DNA from: Clonostachys chloroleuca
Taxonomy: Eukaryota; Ascomycota; Sordariomycetes; Hypocreales; Bionectriaceae
Direction of reading: 5' to 3'
Assembly: GCA_037952775.1 (NCBI GenBank)
Contig: JBANAY010000003.1
Location: 34,968,001 to 35,032,000 of the forward strand
Length of the DNA: 64,000 bases
This document shows positions 50,001-60,409 of this stretch, piece after piece (the first letter of the stretch is position 1; each line of letters opens with the position of its first letter). Under the pieces are notes generated by a model. That model saw only the letters and a list, made by a program, of their open reading frames with translations, did no database searches and had not been told where the DNA came from. The position numbers were made by a program, and so were the translations under genes.

Positions 50001-51934
50001 AGCGCGCAATTAGTTAAAACCCTTCAACTACTCTTTGGATGAATGAAATCAATAACGCTGATGCTATCAGCACTTACCTCTAATCTCATCCCGCTCATAA
50101 AGTAGGCAATAATAGAAAAAGCAAACGACTGGAATGAGACGGTCCCAAAGTCTAGCAACGTCTTCCCTAAAACGACTGCGCTCGGCCTCACCATGGCATA
50201 TCTCCGTTGGCGACTAACCACAGTACGGTCAAAGAACGCAGTTTCCAGCTCTGCCATTTGGAACCAAGCTACTGTAGCTGCGCAATAGAAGGAGAAACCG
50301 CCACGAGAATAGACACCTCGGGTATCAAGAGGCATTTGGTAGAACATGGAACCGAGAAGCCAGGCACAGAAGAAAATGCACAAGAATCTGGTCAAAAACG
50401 GTATCTTGTCTCCCATGAGTTGCCAATATTCGCGCTCCGTGCATAACACCGCTTGGCGAATAAATGATGTGTTGTAAGATGAGCGAGGAGAGACGAATCT
50501 TGATTTTTGCCTATCCCCGTAATGCTTGAATGCCTCGACCGCCGTTATAGTGCTGTCATTGCTGCCATTGGCAGAAGAAATAGAATGTTCGTACTCGATG
50601 ATTTCATTTTGGACATTTTGGAAAGCCTCGCTGGATCGAAAAGCTTGTTCGAGATTGACTGCTCCTCGAGGGATGCTCAATTGTTTGTTATCTTGGATGT
50701 TTTCTGGATTTCCCGCGGCAACGTTTGCCAAGAAATCACTCATTGTTTGACGTGGGAGACGGCGATAGCCAAGAGCCTCGAAATAACCTTCTGCCTCCTT
50801 GGCAGGACCTTGATAAAGCATCCGTCCCTGATCTATGAGCAAAATCTTGTCCATAAGATCATAAATTGCATCCGACGCTTGATAAATTGATACAATCGTC
50901 GCCCGGTCGCATGTGTCGGTCATGATTCTCAGTGAACGTATGTAATCAAGAGCAGATGATGCGTCCAGCCCCCGAGTAGAGCCGTCCCAACAGTTGACTG
51001 ATGAGTCCGATGCCAGAGATTCCAAGATAGAAACTCGCTTTCTCTCGCCGCCAGACACGCCCCTGACGAACTCATTTCCAACCAAAGTGTTCATGACGTG
51101 ATTCATACCAAACACTCGGCCAAACTCGTCAAGAAAGCGAGGCACTTCAGGCAATAGCTTCTTGGGTGTCTTATTCTTCAAAGCGAATTCCAGGGTTTGC
51201 CGGACAGTCAGAGTGGGCAGATGTACATCATCCTCCGGTACATACGCAACGGCGCCCCTGTAGTACTTTGATACTTCCTCGAGAGAAAGACCCGAATAGT
51301 CAATGGACCCATTGACCCCCAAAAAGGAGTCATGCTCACCGCCAATGGTGCGTAAAAACGTGCTGCATCCGGAGCCTGGGTTGCCCAAAACGCTGCCAAA
51401 GAGAACGCGCTGTCAGCAGAATGAAATATAATAGAAAGTGAACGGGTCGTTTGAAAGTACTCACAGCATCATCTGGCCATTTCGAACAACACCGGAGAAA
51501 TCTCGGATCAGGGCTTGCCCATTTTCGACTCGATCTGGAAATATCAATCGCTTAAGGGTAGCTTCGTAGATATCTTGTAAAGTCAGAGTCCTCCAAATTG
51601 CGTCCTTGAGGGTTTTGACAGATTTTGGGCCACCCTGCTGTCCATAGGTAGTGATTGATTTGAAGCATACGCTCAGCGGCACAGGCTGAGGCTTCTTCGC
51701 CTGAGTTTCAGCATTCTCCTGTGTACTGCGCAAGTACTTTTCAAAGTTCTCAAATGCTGGTGTCGTAGACGTATCAGGCTCCGCATGTTTGGATTGCTTC
51801 GAAATAACCCGGTGCAATTCAGTGACGGTGTCCTCAGCCTCTGCCGTTACGAAGACATGCTGTTCCAAGTCATGCTCGGTGGGGTGGGAACCATCGCGCG
51901 GCTCGTTCCGCTGATGCAACAGGTAGGAAGGCAT
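47080..51934 (-). CDS. PDR-type (ABCG) multidrug ABC transporter
   Basis: Full-length ATP-driven efflux pump of the plasma membrane, 1,451 residues, arranged (NBD-TMD)2. Nine exons: 51934-51465, 51392-50078, 49984-49775, 49722-49104, 49048-48687, 48632-48519, 48455-47668, 47611-47272 and 47217-47080; the sum is divisible by three. NBD1 has the fungal-typical degenerate Walker [10 protein letters not shown] and a canonical signature [13 protein letters not shown]2 has canonical Walker [10 protein letters not shown] but a degenerate signature SLEQKKRTT, then [13 protein letters not shown]. This asymmetry is normal for PDR pumps. TMD1, a linker with ALEFAHG, and TMD2 with a Cys-bearing extracellular loop (NTTCGAY..CNYC) follow. 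Intron 7 (47667-47612) uses a rare GC donor. It is divergent from a Zn2Cys6 regulator gene that may control it. The role is export of toxic compounds or metabolites. Confidence 0.93.
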
Positions 51935-52191
51935 GAGCACAAGAAATCTAGACTCTTAACTTTCCAGTTAGTCTCAAAACAAAGCACATCAAGCTCACGC
52001 CCAAAATATTCATCGCCATAAGCTAGCTTGCCATCGAGAATGGACCTGCAGCACCTCATATACTCCCATCTTGCATCTTCAACAAGTGGGGCCTTGTCAC
52101 CTATTATCAGAATTAGGAAAGTGGGTTTCTTCGGTTAAACACCGGATATAACCTCTTTAGGAAATACGACGACAGAGTCTTCAACGTTCAC

Positions 52192-52205
52192 GTGACACCC
52201 GTCAC
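52192..52205. promoter_or_regulatory. Inverted repeat GTGAC-N4-GTCAC
   Basis: Perfect 5-bp arms around ACCC in the divergent promoter; a possible binding site for a dimeric regulator. Could be chance. Confidence 0.3.
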
Positions 52206-52295
52206 TTCGCCCAGTCGCTCACTCATTATTAATCCATTCGCACGTATATCCGGTCTCCACTAGACAATGAGAGCCGATGATTCAGCCTTTGGATG

Positions 52296-52303
52296 TCCGC
52301 GGG
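52296..52303. promoter_or_regulatory. PDRE-like element TCCGCGGG
   Basis: Matches the pleiotropic drug response consensus TCCRYGGR bound by Zn2Cys6 proteins of the Pdr1/Pdr3 type in yeast, and lies upstream of a PDR-type pump. The match is short and usage in this fungus is inferred only. Confidence 0.35.
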
Positions 52304-52453
52304 CTCCCTGCCAAGCGCTCAGAGCAAACTTCTTTACTTTGACCCCACCTATCACGACAAAAGGCTTATCAATACTTGATCTACCTATGTTATCGATCCA
52401 GGGCTGACTGCACCTGCGACCATAGGTGTGGACCCCATTGCCTATGAAGGGTA

Positions 52454-54329
52454 ATGTCTACCGGTAGGTGTTGGACTTGCAGGCGTCGTCGTCTCAAGTG
52501 CGATGGGGAGGTTCCCAGCTGTCGTAAATGCCTGGACAATGGAGTTGCATGTCTTGGATATGTCAAGCCCTTGACATGGGTCGACGGCGTGTCTGTTCGA
52601 GGCCCAATGAAGAACCGAACCTTTGGCGGACAGCAGACACCAGCCGAGACAAAACACACGTTACAAAAAGTGAATTCAGACTCATTACAACAACCGTCTA
52701 TTACATACCATGTTGCGTCTTCCTCAGATCTTCCAGCACACTCCGATGACGGGCTCACATGTTCGGGGACCGATTCGTCACGTTCATCGCCCCAGGCATC
52801 ACCAGGCGCTTTCTCATCTTCCCACCTTACCTTGAGGCGCCGTCATAACTATTCTAGAAGTCGCTACTCTCCACCGCCTATGATAGCGCTGACTGAACCC
52901 CTTTTTCAAGACCTTGATCTTGCCTCGAGATTCTTCATTGACTATTGTGCGTTCAGCTGCTCCTTCCACAAGTTCAACATGTTTATCCTAGTTTTCCCAG
53001 CTGACTGAGTCCTTGAAGTTTCACGACGTGTTTGCCCGCTCATAGTCTGGAGAGATACTATTGACAACAAATATCGTGGAATCATCCCTCTTGTCGCATC
53101 GTCACCCGCTGTAGCAAGCGCAATTCTGGCGGTTGCATCTTGTCACTTTACTCATGGCATATTGGGCACCCCTATACTTGGTTTACGGTCTAATACAGCC
53201 ACTGCTGCAACACTTAATGGGGAGATGCCTATGTTGCTCTCTAGCCCGGCCGATGTTCATCTCTCCAAATCCACCCTTCTTAATCACTATCTACGATCTA
53301 AAGCAAACTGTCTCAAACATCTTGCAGCCGCCTTGGAAGATGAGTCCAAAAGTCAGTGCCACTCTACGTTGGTCACCATCGTGCTCCTTACTATTCTTGA
53401 AGCTTGTGAGAGTGGCGCTGGATCCTGGACTATACATCTCGAGGGTGCAAAGCGACTATTGACGGATAGAGCGAGGACCCAAAGCCAACCTTGGCATATT
53501 GATTCACCAGGCGTAGTTAACGATGTATCTGTGTGAGTCTGTCAGGTTTACCTAGGGCTATGAACCATGCTAACCAAGTTTCATCGTGCGCAGATTTCAA
53601 ACTTTTGGGTCCTCAATCACCCGACCAGGGCTATTATCGTCGTCCTTCTCCACGCATATCATACAGTCCATGCGCCATGATAACCTAGGCGTTTCACTTG
53701 TTGGTTGTCCTAGTAGCATACAATCAGCAGTGGAGTTCTTCTCCTCGCAACGACGGCTTGATACTGGGGGGACGGAATCCCCCATCGATATGATGGGTCT
53801 CAGTGAAGCATTGCGTCAAATCCGAGGATTCGATGCTGAATCCTGGGCTGCCGCCGTCCCCTTGAACAATGTGGACAAAGACACGCTGGTCGACCTGCAA
53901 CATATAGGCACGATCTGGAAGCTCGGAGCCGAGATATATGCAAGTCGAATTTTTGCCAACGTCACCAGAGATTCGACTATGCCGATGCCTTCTGTCGATG
54001 ACCTCGTTGCGGAATACCCGTTTCCCGAGCTTGAAGATGTTGACCTGATAAAGTGTGTGTTGTGGCCGACCTTCATCGCCGGCGCGGCCTGCTCCAAGCT
54101 TGAGCATAGAGAGTGGGCCCTCAGGGTGTTCGAAAGAATCTGGGAGGTGTCGCTGTCTGCGAACGCGAAGAGTGCGGCTTTGGTTCTCATGAACTTGTGG
54201 AAGAAACAAGATTTGAGAAATGTACAGCTCTCCAACGAGTTATTGGCTGGTATCGAATTTCAACACGGAGAGGAAAGAGACTGGCTAAGCGAGCTTTTAT
54301 CACTAGATGATGCATGGCTATTCCTCTAA
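52454..54329 (+). CDS. Zn2Cys6 transcription factor with fungal-specific TF domain
   Basis: Nuclear regulator of 580 residues, exons 52454-52946, 53019-53532 and 53594-54329. The N-terminal binuclear zinc cluster (residues 6-33) has spacing C-x2-C-x6-C-x6-C-x2-C-x6-C (CWTCRRRRLKC..). A Ser/Pro-rich linker leads to the fungal-specific domain, recognised from FIDYFSRRVCPLIVW, then IIPLVASSPAVASAILAVASCHF and the ESGAGSWTIHLEGAKRLL helix. The first exon 2 codons were fixed by choosing the AG at 53017-53018, which gives this conserved block. It is divergent from the PDR transporter gene, a common arrangement for pathway-specific or drug-response regulators, so local control of the pump is a reasonable inference. 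Confidence 0.92.
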
Positions 54330-54498
54330 TGCCATGTGACAAGTTTCATTTCAAACAAGATGAGAAGATCAGCCAAATGGCGGGTATAAAAGACTGAGAC
54401 GGGCTGTGACATGATAGTTCAACTACCTACATGTAACTAACACACAAGAATCTAAATGTAATATTCTAAATGCGCTATTGGAAAGCCTTTTCAGCACG

Positions 54499-55301
54499 TC
54501 ACACTATCTGAACAACCCTCTCTGCATCAAACCGGGGAGCTTGAGAAAAATAATAACCCCTTTGATTGGTGTATATCCTCAATGGCCCAACCTGATCTCC
54601 CCTGTCTACCATGAAGTCACAATTATAATGAGTGTGCCCAAAGGCCCACAACCGCACCTGAGGGCTCTTAAAGCACGCCTCTCCCGACAGATCGGTCGAG
54701 AAAGCGCCCGAGATAGGACTGTTGAGGTGTCTTGGGTCCAGGGCGCGAGTGTCGACGGAGGGGCTCCAGTGCGATAGAATCACAATCCTGGCCTCACTTG
54801 CATCGTACTCGGCGACCTCAGAGTTGAGCCAGGCAAGATCTCGCTCGTGCGCAGCGTTATGCATAGTCGTATCCCAGTCACTCGTGCGGTAAAAGTCGTT
54901 GAGGCCAAAGCTGATGTCATTCTCGCTCTCGGGTGGGATATACGAGAATAGGCTGCAGCCTAGAATGACAACATCGCTATCCGGGAGCTCATATGCTCGG
55001 CGGTCGAGCAGAACGAACTCGCCTAATGAGTCGTCCTTCTGGATGGTGCGCTCGAAGTCGCAGAGGACTGCAAGTGCATTTGGCCATGATGTCTGGAAAG
55101 CCTCGTGGTTCCCGGGGACTAGGAGGACGGCCCGGAACTGCCTTAGCTGGCGAGTGATCCATTCTAGGAACTCGCTTTGGTCGGATCCCACATTCCCAAT
55201 ATCACCAAGCAAGGCCAAATATGGTGCCTTGGGTACAATCTCAAAGATGTCGTACGATCGGGGGTTTCTAGATGGAGGTCAGACAATATTTGGATTTCCA
55301 T
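54499..55301 (-). CDS. Calcineurin-like metallophosphoesterase, with a 1-bp frameshift
   Basis: Di-metal phosphoesterase of about 267 residues, apparently single-exon. The start at 55301 opens MEIQILSDLHLET, providing the DxH metal motif. The remaining motifs are in the next frame: GDIGN, PGNHEAF, LSHWSP and FGHTHYNCDF, ending VQIV. The switch happens at a run of five G on the plus strand (55260-55264). The span is 803 nt, one short of a multiple of three, and no GT..AG intron fits. One lost base in a six-base run would explain it. If the frame is truly broken, an internal ATG would still give a product lacking the first metal ligands. Substrate unknown; the family is broad. Confidence 0.86.
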
Positions 55302-56401
55302 TGCCTGAACGCGTCAAAGCTTTTCTGCTCTGTTTTTATGTGACGAATATTGAATCTCAGTTTGATTGACAGATGGATGACGGCATCAATATTGTTTCAA
55401 AACAGTTGATGACTAAAGAAACGCGGTCCAAGCCTACCTACCCTAGACATCAAAGTCATCCATCCCAACTGCAACCCAGGAAGCAGATTGGGACATCAAA
55501 TCAAGCTATAAATAGAGAAATCAAGAGTTTGAGTGATTATTGAGAATTTTGGTGTATCTGAAGGATGGCCATGCACTGTGCGTTTACGATTCAACTGAAA
55601 AACCTAACGATAGAATTACATTTCACAAAGATTTTGCGTCTGTCTGCCTAGTCAGACTCACAAAACGGCATAATTAGTCATCAATATATGCACAGATTAT
55701 ACATAGTCTATGCAAATAGCATAATAGTTGCACAACCAGTACATCTTTGTGCTGGCTCTATGCACATGGCGGGGATGACATTAATAATACGTATCATGAA
55801 AGGAGAATGAACCAAATTTTAAAATTATCCCAGCTATATTGCGATGAGTAGCGGTGTGGTATAGGTTTGGAAACTCTGAGACTTCCACCATGTGTGTAGG
55901 AGCTTCACCTGTGTTATAAGAAATAGTGGTGAGGAAGGTTTTCAGTCTTACCTGAGAAGGTTTTCCTCTGGGAGGGAAGGAATACTAAGATAAAAATGAC
56001 TGTGTGGCCTGATACCTAGCTAAATTGAGAGAAAATGAAAAACAGATAACCTAGCTATTGTGAATAGTGCAATGGATTGCATTCAAAGATTCATCGCAGA
56101 TGTGTCGCCTTTGAAAACCAGCCTTTCCACGATTTACCGAAGGGTGACATGAGTTGATTATGGTGATTGTTAGATTGATAGCCTCCCACTGCTACAATAA
56201 GGAACAAAGCAACATTGAATATAATCGGCAGGGCAAATCTATTACTTGTTCTAATGACTGTCTATGTACTGCCGTGTACAAATTGGGGTATTACAGGATA
56301 ATAGGTATCGAGTGGTATCAATCTAGGTAGGTAAGTAGGTAGGTAGAGTCGCATGCCAGGAAGCAGCAACCGGATAGGGAATCTCCAAGGTATTATGATA
56401 T
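55302..56401. other. Intergenic region
   Basis: AT-rich stretch between the phosphoesterase start and the PHO89 stop. No supported gene. Confidence 0.6.
56324..56346. repeat. GTAG tetranucleotide microsatellite
   Basis: Imperfect GTAG/GTAA repeats just after the PHO89 stop, probably in its 3' UTR. Simple sequence. Confidence 0.8.
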
Positions 56402-58398
56402 TCAAGAGGCGAAGTGAGGGGCGTTGATGAAAAGACCCATGAGGCAGCCAGCGAGGGTTCCGGCAATGGGAATGGTCAGGATCCAACCGGTCAAGAGGAG
56501 ACCGATTCGTTGCCAGTTGATAGCGCGCCAGGTTCCGTTGCACAAACCAACACCAACGGTGGCACCGGTGATACACATGGAGGTAGAGACGGGGAGAGCG
56601 AACTGGGAGGCGAGGAGGACGGTGATGGCGGCACCCATCTCCATAGAGCATCCACGAGAAGGGGAGTGGTAGGTAAGCTTGTTGCCCATGACTGTAATAA
56701 GGGTTGTTAGCAATCTGGTTACAGAGAATTAGTATCTTTGGATGCTCACCCTTCATGATGTTGTAACCGTAGGTAATGAAGCCGAAGGAGAGGGTGAGAC
56801 CAAGGACAGCGAGCTGCCAGATGGGAACGGGGGTCTTATCGGCAGTCTTCTCCTGAGACCAGGCGTAGTACATGGCAGCCCAAGGACCTGGATATGGATT
56901 AGTGATTGGAGAATTCTTCAGAGAGAATGTGTTTCACATACCGACGGAGTTACCGATATCGTTAGCACCATGAGCGAAAGAGGCAGTGCAAGCGGTCAGA
57001 ACCTGAATGAAGGAGTAGCTGTATTCGACCTCGTTGGAGTACTGCTTGGCGTGGCTGTAGACACGAGCCATACGGGCACCCTCAGGGGTTCCGAGAACAC
57101 CGGATTGAGCACCGTGAATGTCGTAGTTGATACCGTAGAGTGCAGCGACAACAAGCATGGCAGGGATGCGGATGAAAATCCTCTTGATGTTGTGGATTTC
57201 ATACAAAGAACCGGCACCCATGGGGTTTTCACGGAGAGTGCGGAGAGCCCAGCCCAGAGGTCCGCCCTTCTTGATGATCTTATCGTGCATCTGGCGCTGC
57301 TTGGCGGCGACCATCTCTTGGTACTCCTCCTGGGTAGCTTCGAGGTGGACAAGGGCGTGCTCGTTGTCGTGCTCGGGGGCGGCGGTCTTGGTGGTCGTGT
57401 TCTTCTCCTTGGTGACATCATGCTCCTCAGTGCCGTTGGAGGAAGCAACCTCGTCCTCGTCCTCCTGAATAACGGCAAAGTTGGGGACAACAGCGGCATC
57501 GCCAGCCTGACCGGCACGTTTGAAGTTGAGGGGACCCATGAAGACGTGGTACCAGCGGATAGTCTGGTCCTTCTTGATGACGAGGGCGTGGATGTACGGA
57601 ACGAAGAAGATAGCAGACAGAAGAGCGACGCCGCCGCCAGTGCCGAGCGTAACGGCAGCGATCCACCATCCGGGCTTCGATCCCAGGTTGAACTGAGGAG
57701 AACCCTTGTAAACAATTGAAAGGGTGCAAATGGAAGAGGCGAGGAGGAACCAGAAGGGAGAGGTGTAGACAGCCCAAGGAGTAGGGTTCTTGCGCATGTG
57801 GACAACGAGCTTGATGAGCATGAAGATGGTGGCAGCGAAGCCAGCAGAGATGACAGGGGCCATGCCGAGACCAGCGAAGACTGCGCCAAGACCCTTACCG
57901 TTGTTCCAACCCCATTGGACCTTGGAGGCACCAACGGTAGCAACACCGACACCAGCGACGGCGGAGATGATGGAGTAACTGGAGGAGACGTGGGTGGAGT
58001 GGGCAGTGCACCACATAACCCAGGACGAGGCAGCGGCGATGGCACAGGCGAAAGCCAGCATCTGAACACCGGGGTTGGATTGGAAGGCAGACGAGGGGAT
58101 GATACCGTCCTTGATGGTCGAGGCGGTACGGGCACCGGTAGCAATGGCACCGACCAACTCACAGCAAGTGGCTAGTACCATGGCCCATCGGTATGAAATC
58201 GAACGGGAGGAGACACTGGTAGCCCAGGAGTTGGCGACATCGTCTAGTATACAAAGTTAGCAAGTTGTCATTGGTGGAAGATCCTGATCCTGGAGATGTT
58301 GAGAGAGGTGATGACATACTGGCACCGTTGTTGAAGGCATCAAGCATGGCGAACACGGTGCCGATGCCGAAGATGTAGTCGTACTGAGAAAGAACCAT
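56402..58398 (-). CDS. pho89: Sodium/phosphate symporter, PHO89/PHO-4 family
   Basis: High-affinity plasma-membrane Na+/Pi cotransporter of 602 residues. Exons are 58398-58320, 58243-56942, 56887-56750 and 56691-56402, with introns 58319-58244, 56941-56888 and 56749-56692. The duplicated PiT signature is intact: GANDVANSW in the first half (built across intron 1) and GANDIGNSVGP in the second half (across intron 2). Two hydrophobic halves flank a long charged central loop (VIQEDEDEVASSNGTEEHDV to KIIKKGGPLGWA). The family takes up phosphate at alkaline pH and is induced by phosphate starvation via the Pho4/PalcA-type regulator; no such site was mapped here. No damage seen. Confidence 0.96.
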
Positions 58399-60409
58399 GT
58401 TGGCGGTTTCTTGTTGTTAGGTGTTTTCGAAAGAACGTGAGGTGACACCTTTGCGAATCTGATCGCTGGCTTACTGGGCTTGATGTGAGCTGCAGAAACA
58501 AACAAAAGACGCGACAGAAACCAGGAGAAGCACGCCAGTCTTAAATACAGAACACCAAATAGAAGGATGGAAGGATGGAAGGTTATGTCCAGGCTATTTT
58601 GGGCCGGATAAGACGGCAGCACGGCGAACTGCTTGAGGATGGGCTGTTGTGGCCAACTAGCGATGCTGGAGTTAGAAACGGGGTTGCCGGATCGGGAGAA
58701 ATTCGAGGTAGTGCTCAAACGGCTGGCTTTGATTTGCTGCTGCGGACGTGATTCTCATCTAATTCTACCTAATTTTCTCGGCTCTGGCTTGCCGTGATGC
58801 ATGTGTAGTCTCGGGGTGCGTGGGGAGGAGGCCATCGGGAGCGGGCCCATGGAAGGAAACCCAGCTTCTGGAATATGGGTCAAATGCAAGTAAAGACTTG
58901 AGTCGGCTGAGTTTTATGCTTATTGGGTCCCAAAGCAAAGAATTAAGCTTGGTGAGCGAGCGAAGAGCTATGATATAAGCTCATGAGACTTGACTGGCAC
59001 TGCAGAGACATGGAGAGAGGACTTGGGTCTTGATTCACGGCACGAGACTGTGACGTCGATCTGCATTATGATTAGCAACGTACATACAGCCAAGGCATGA
59101 CGGCTCCTCTTGCACGGGGTAACGGGGCATAGTAGGTACGTGGCTTGGAAGGCGATTTTTTCCCAGCCGGACCTGTTACTATTGAAAGCCATCCGTCTGC
59201 CACCTGATTCTTGGCTCGGACAGATCAAGGCGATTTGCCTGGAATCAGCCTAGAACGACCCATCGCTGACGAGCACGTTGACAGATATTGGCTCTAGACA
59301 GAGGAGACCTCGTGCTCTCTTTCCTACCTACACCAAGATCTCTTGGCAAGCGGCCGTCAATGTGGCTAAGGGACGCCTCATCGAATGGCCGATATTCCCG
59401 CCGCGGGACTGGAGCCACTTCGAGACGTCTCATTGCCCGTTTGATGGAGGGTCTAGGGGCCTTGACTAGCCCCCGGTTCTCCATCGATCGTACATCCCCA
59501 CCCACGTGCTTAAATCTATGGTTAACGGGCGTCCCTGGGTCGACTCAGAAGATCCATGAGACGTCTGACCCTGAAGCGTCCAACAGTCAGAGTGCTCGGA
59601 TATAATGTGCCGTATTGCCCCATCTCACCAGAGAAAAAAACCCATCCAGCAACTATTATGGAAATCCAATCAATGGGTAAGGGTCGGCGGCTTCGGTCTT
59701 TTGCCTCTCAACGACCATCATCCCACGTGCAAGAAGTGTTGTACGCCTCATTGATCATGAAGTTATCTGTGGTGGTCTGATACGTACGTACTGCCATGAT
59801 GGACCGATGGAGGTGGCTCAGACACTTTCGCATGAAGCTGCTTTGGTTAAGAAAAAGAATTTGGCCGAGAAACTTCTGGATGACGTACGCGTTTTATCGC
59901 GATATCTGATGGTAGAACGCCAAAATTTCAGTATTGACCGACTAGTGTTCACTACCTATGCGTTCGTCTAACTGGAACTTGCCGCCCTCGAACCCGACAG
60001 CCAGACCGATATCCTATTGCGTATCGACACCGGGGATGAATAAGATAACATCTGCTGACTACGACCTCTTGCTCTACCATTTGCGATGATACTACGAGCC
60101 GCACTTCCGTCGCGACAGCCTCAAGTGTGCCGTGATATCCGTGCCCACTTAAGGTTTGCGGATACTGTCCACCTTCTAATCTCAAATCACCTCTCAAAAG
60201 GAATAAGCATAGTGCTAACTCATTCAAGATGGGAACGAACGATAATTGACATCCGGTAAAGACTGCGTTGATCAATTCATGCATACTGGTTAACAAACAT
60301 GGTTCGAGCCCAGGAGCTCTCTGACAATCTGCCACAACCAACCCCCTCCAATCCAAAGTATCGCCAGGCATATTTTCTACCATTTTCAATCAACTGCTCC
60401 GCATGCCGA
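58399..60409. other. 2 kb gene-free stretch
   Basis: Left part is the PHO89 promoter and leader, with GGAAGGAT repeats near 58561-58582. The right part is the 3' flank of the large TPR gene. Overlapping short ORFs at 59.2-59.8 kb and the 59952-60389 minus ORF show no recognised feature. Confidence 0.55.

Larger units (their letters stand above)
51935..52453. promoter_or_regulatory. Divergent promoter, ABC transporter / Zn2Cys6 regulator
   Basis: The 519 bp intergenic region between two divergent genes. It carries a PDRE-like site at 52296-52303 and a small inverted repeat at 52192-52205, listed separately. No ORF with coding features. Confidence 0.5.

Noticed and set aside
56742..57719. Long plus-strand ORF of 325 codons opposite the phosphate symporter
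   Set aside because: Low-complexity Gly/Val/Leu composition, no motif, and exactly antisense to a well-supported PHO89 exon; a GC-bias shadow.
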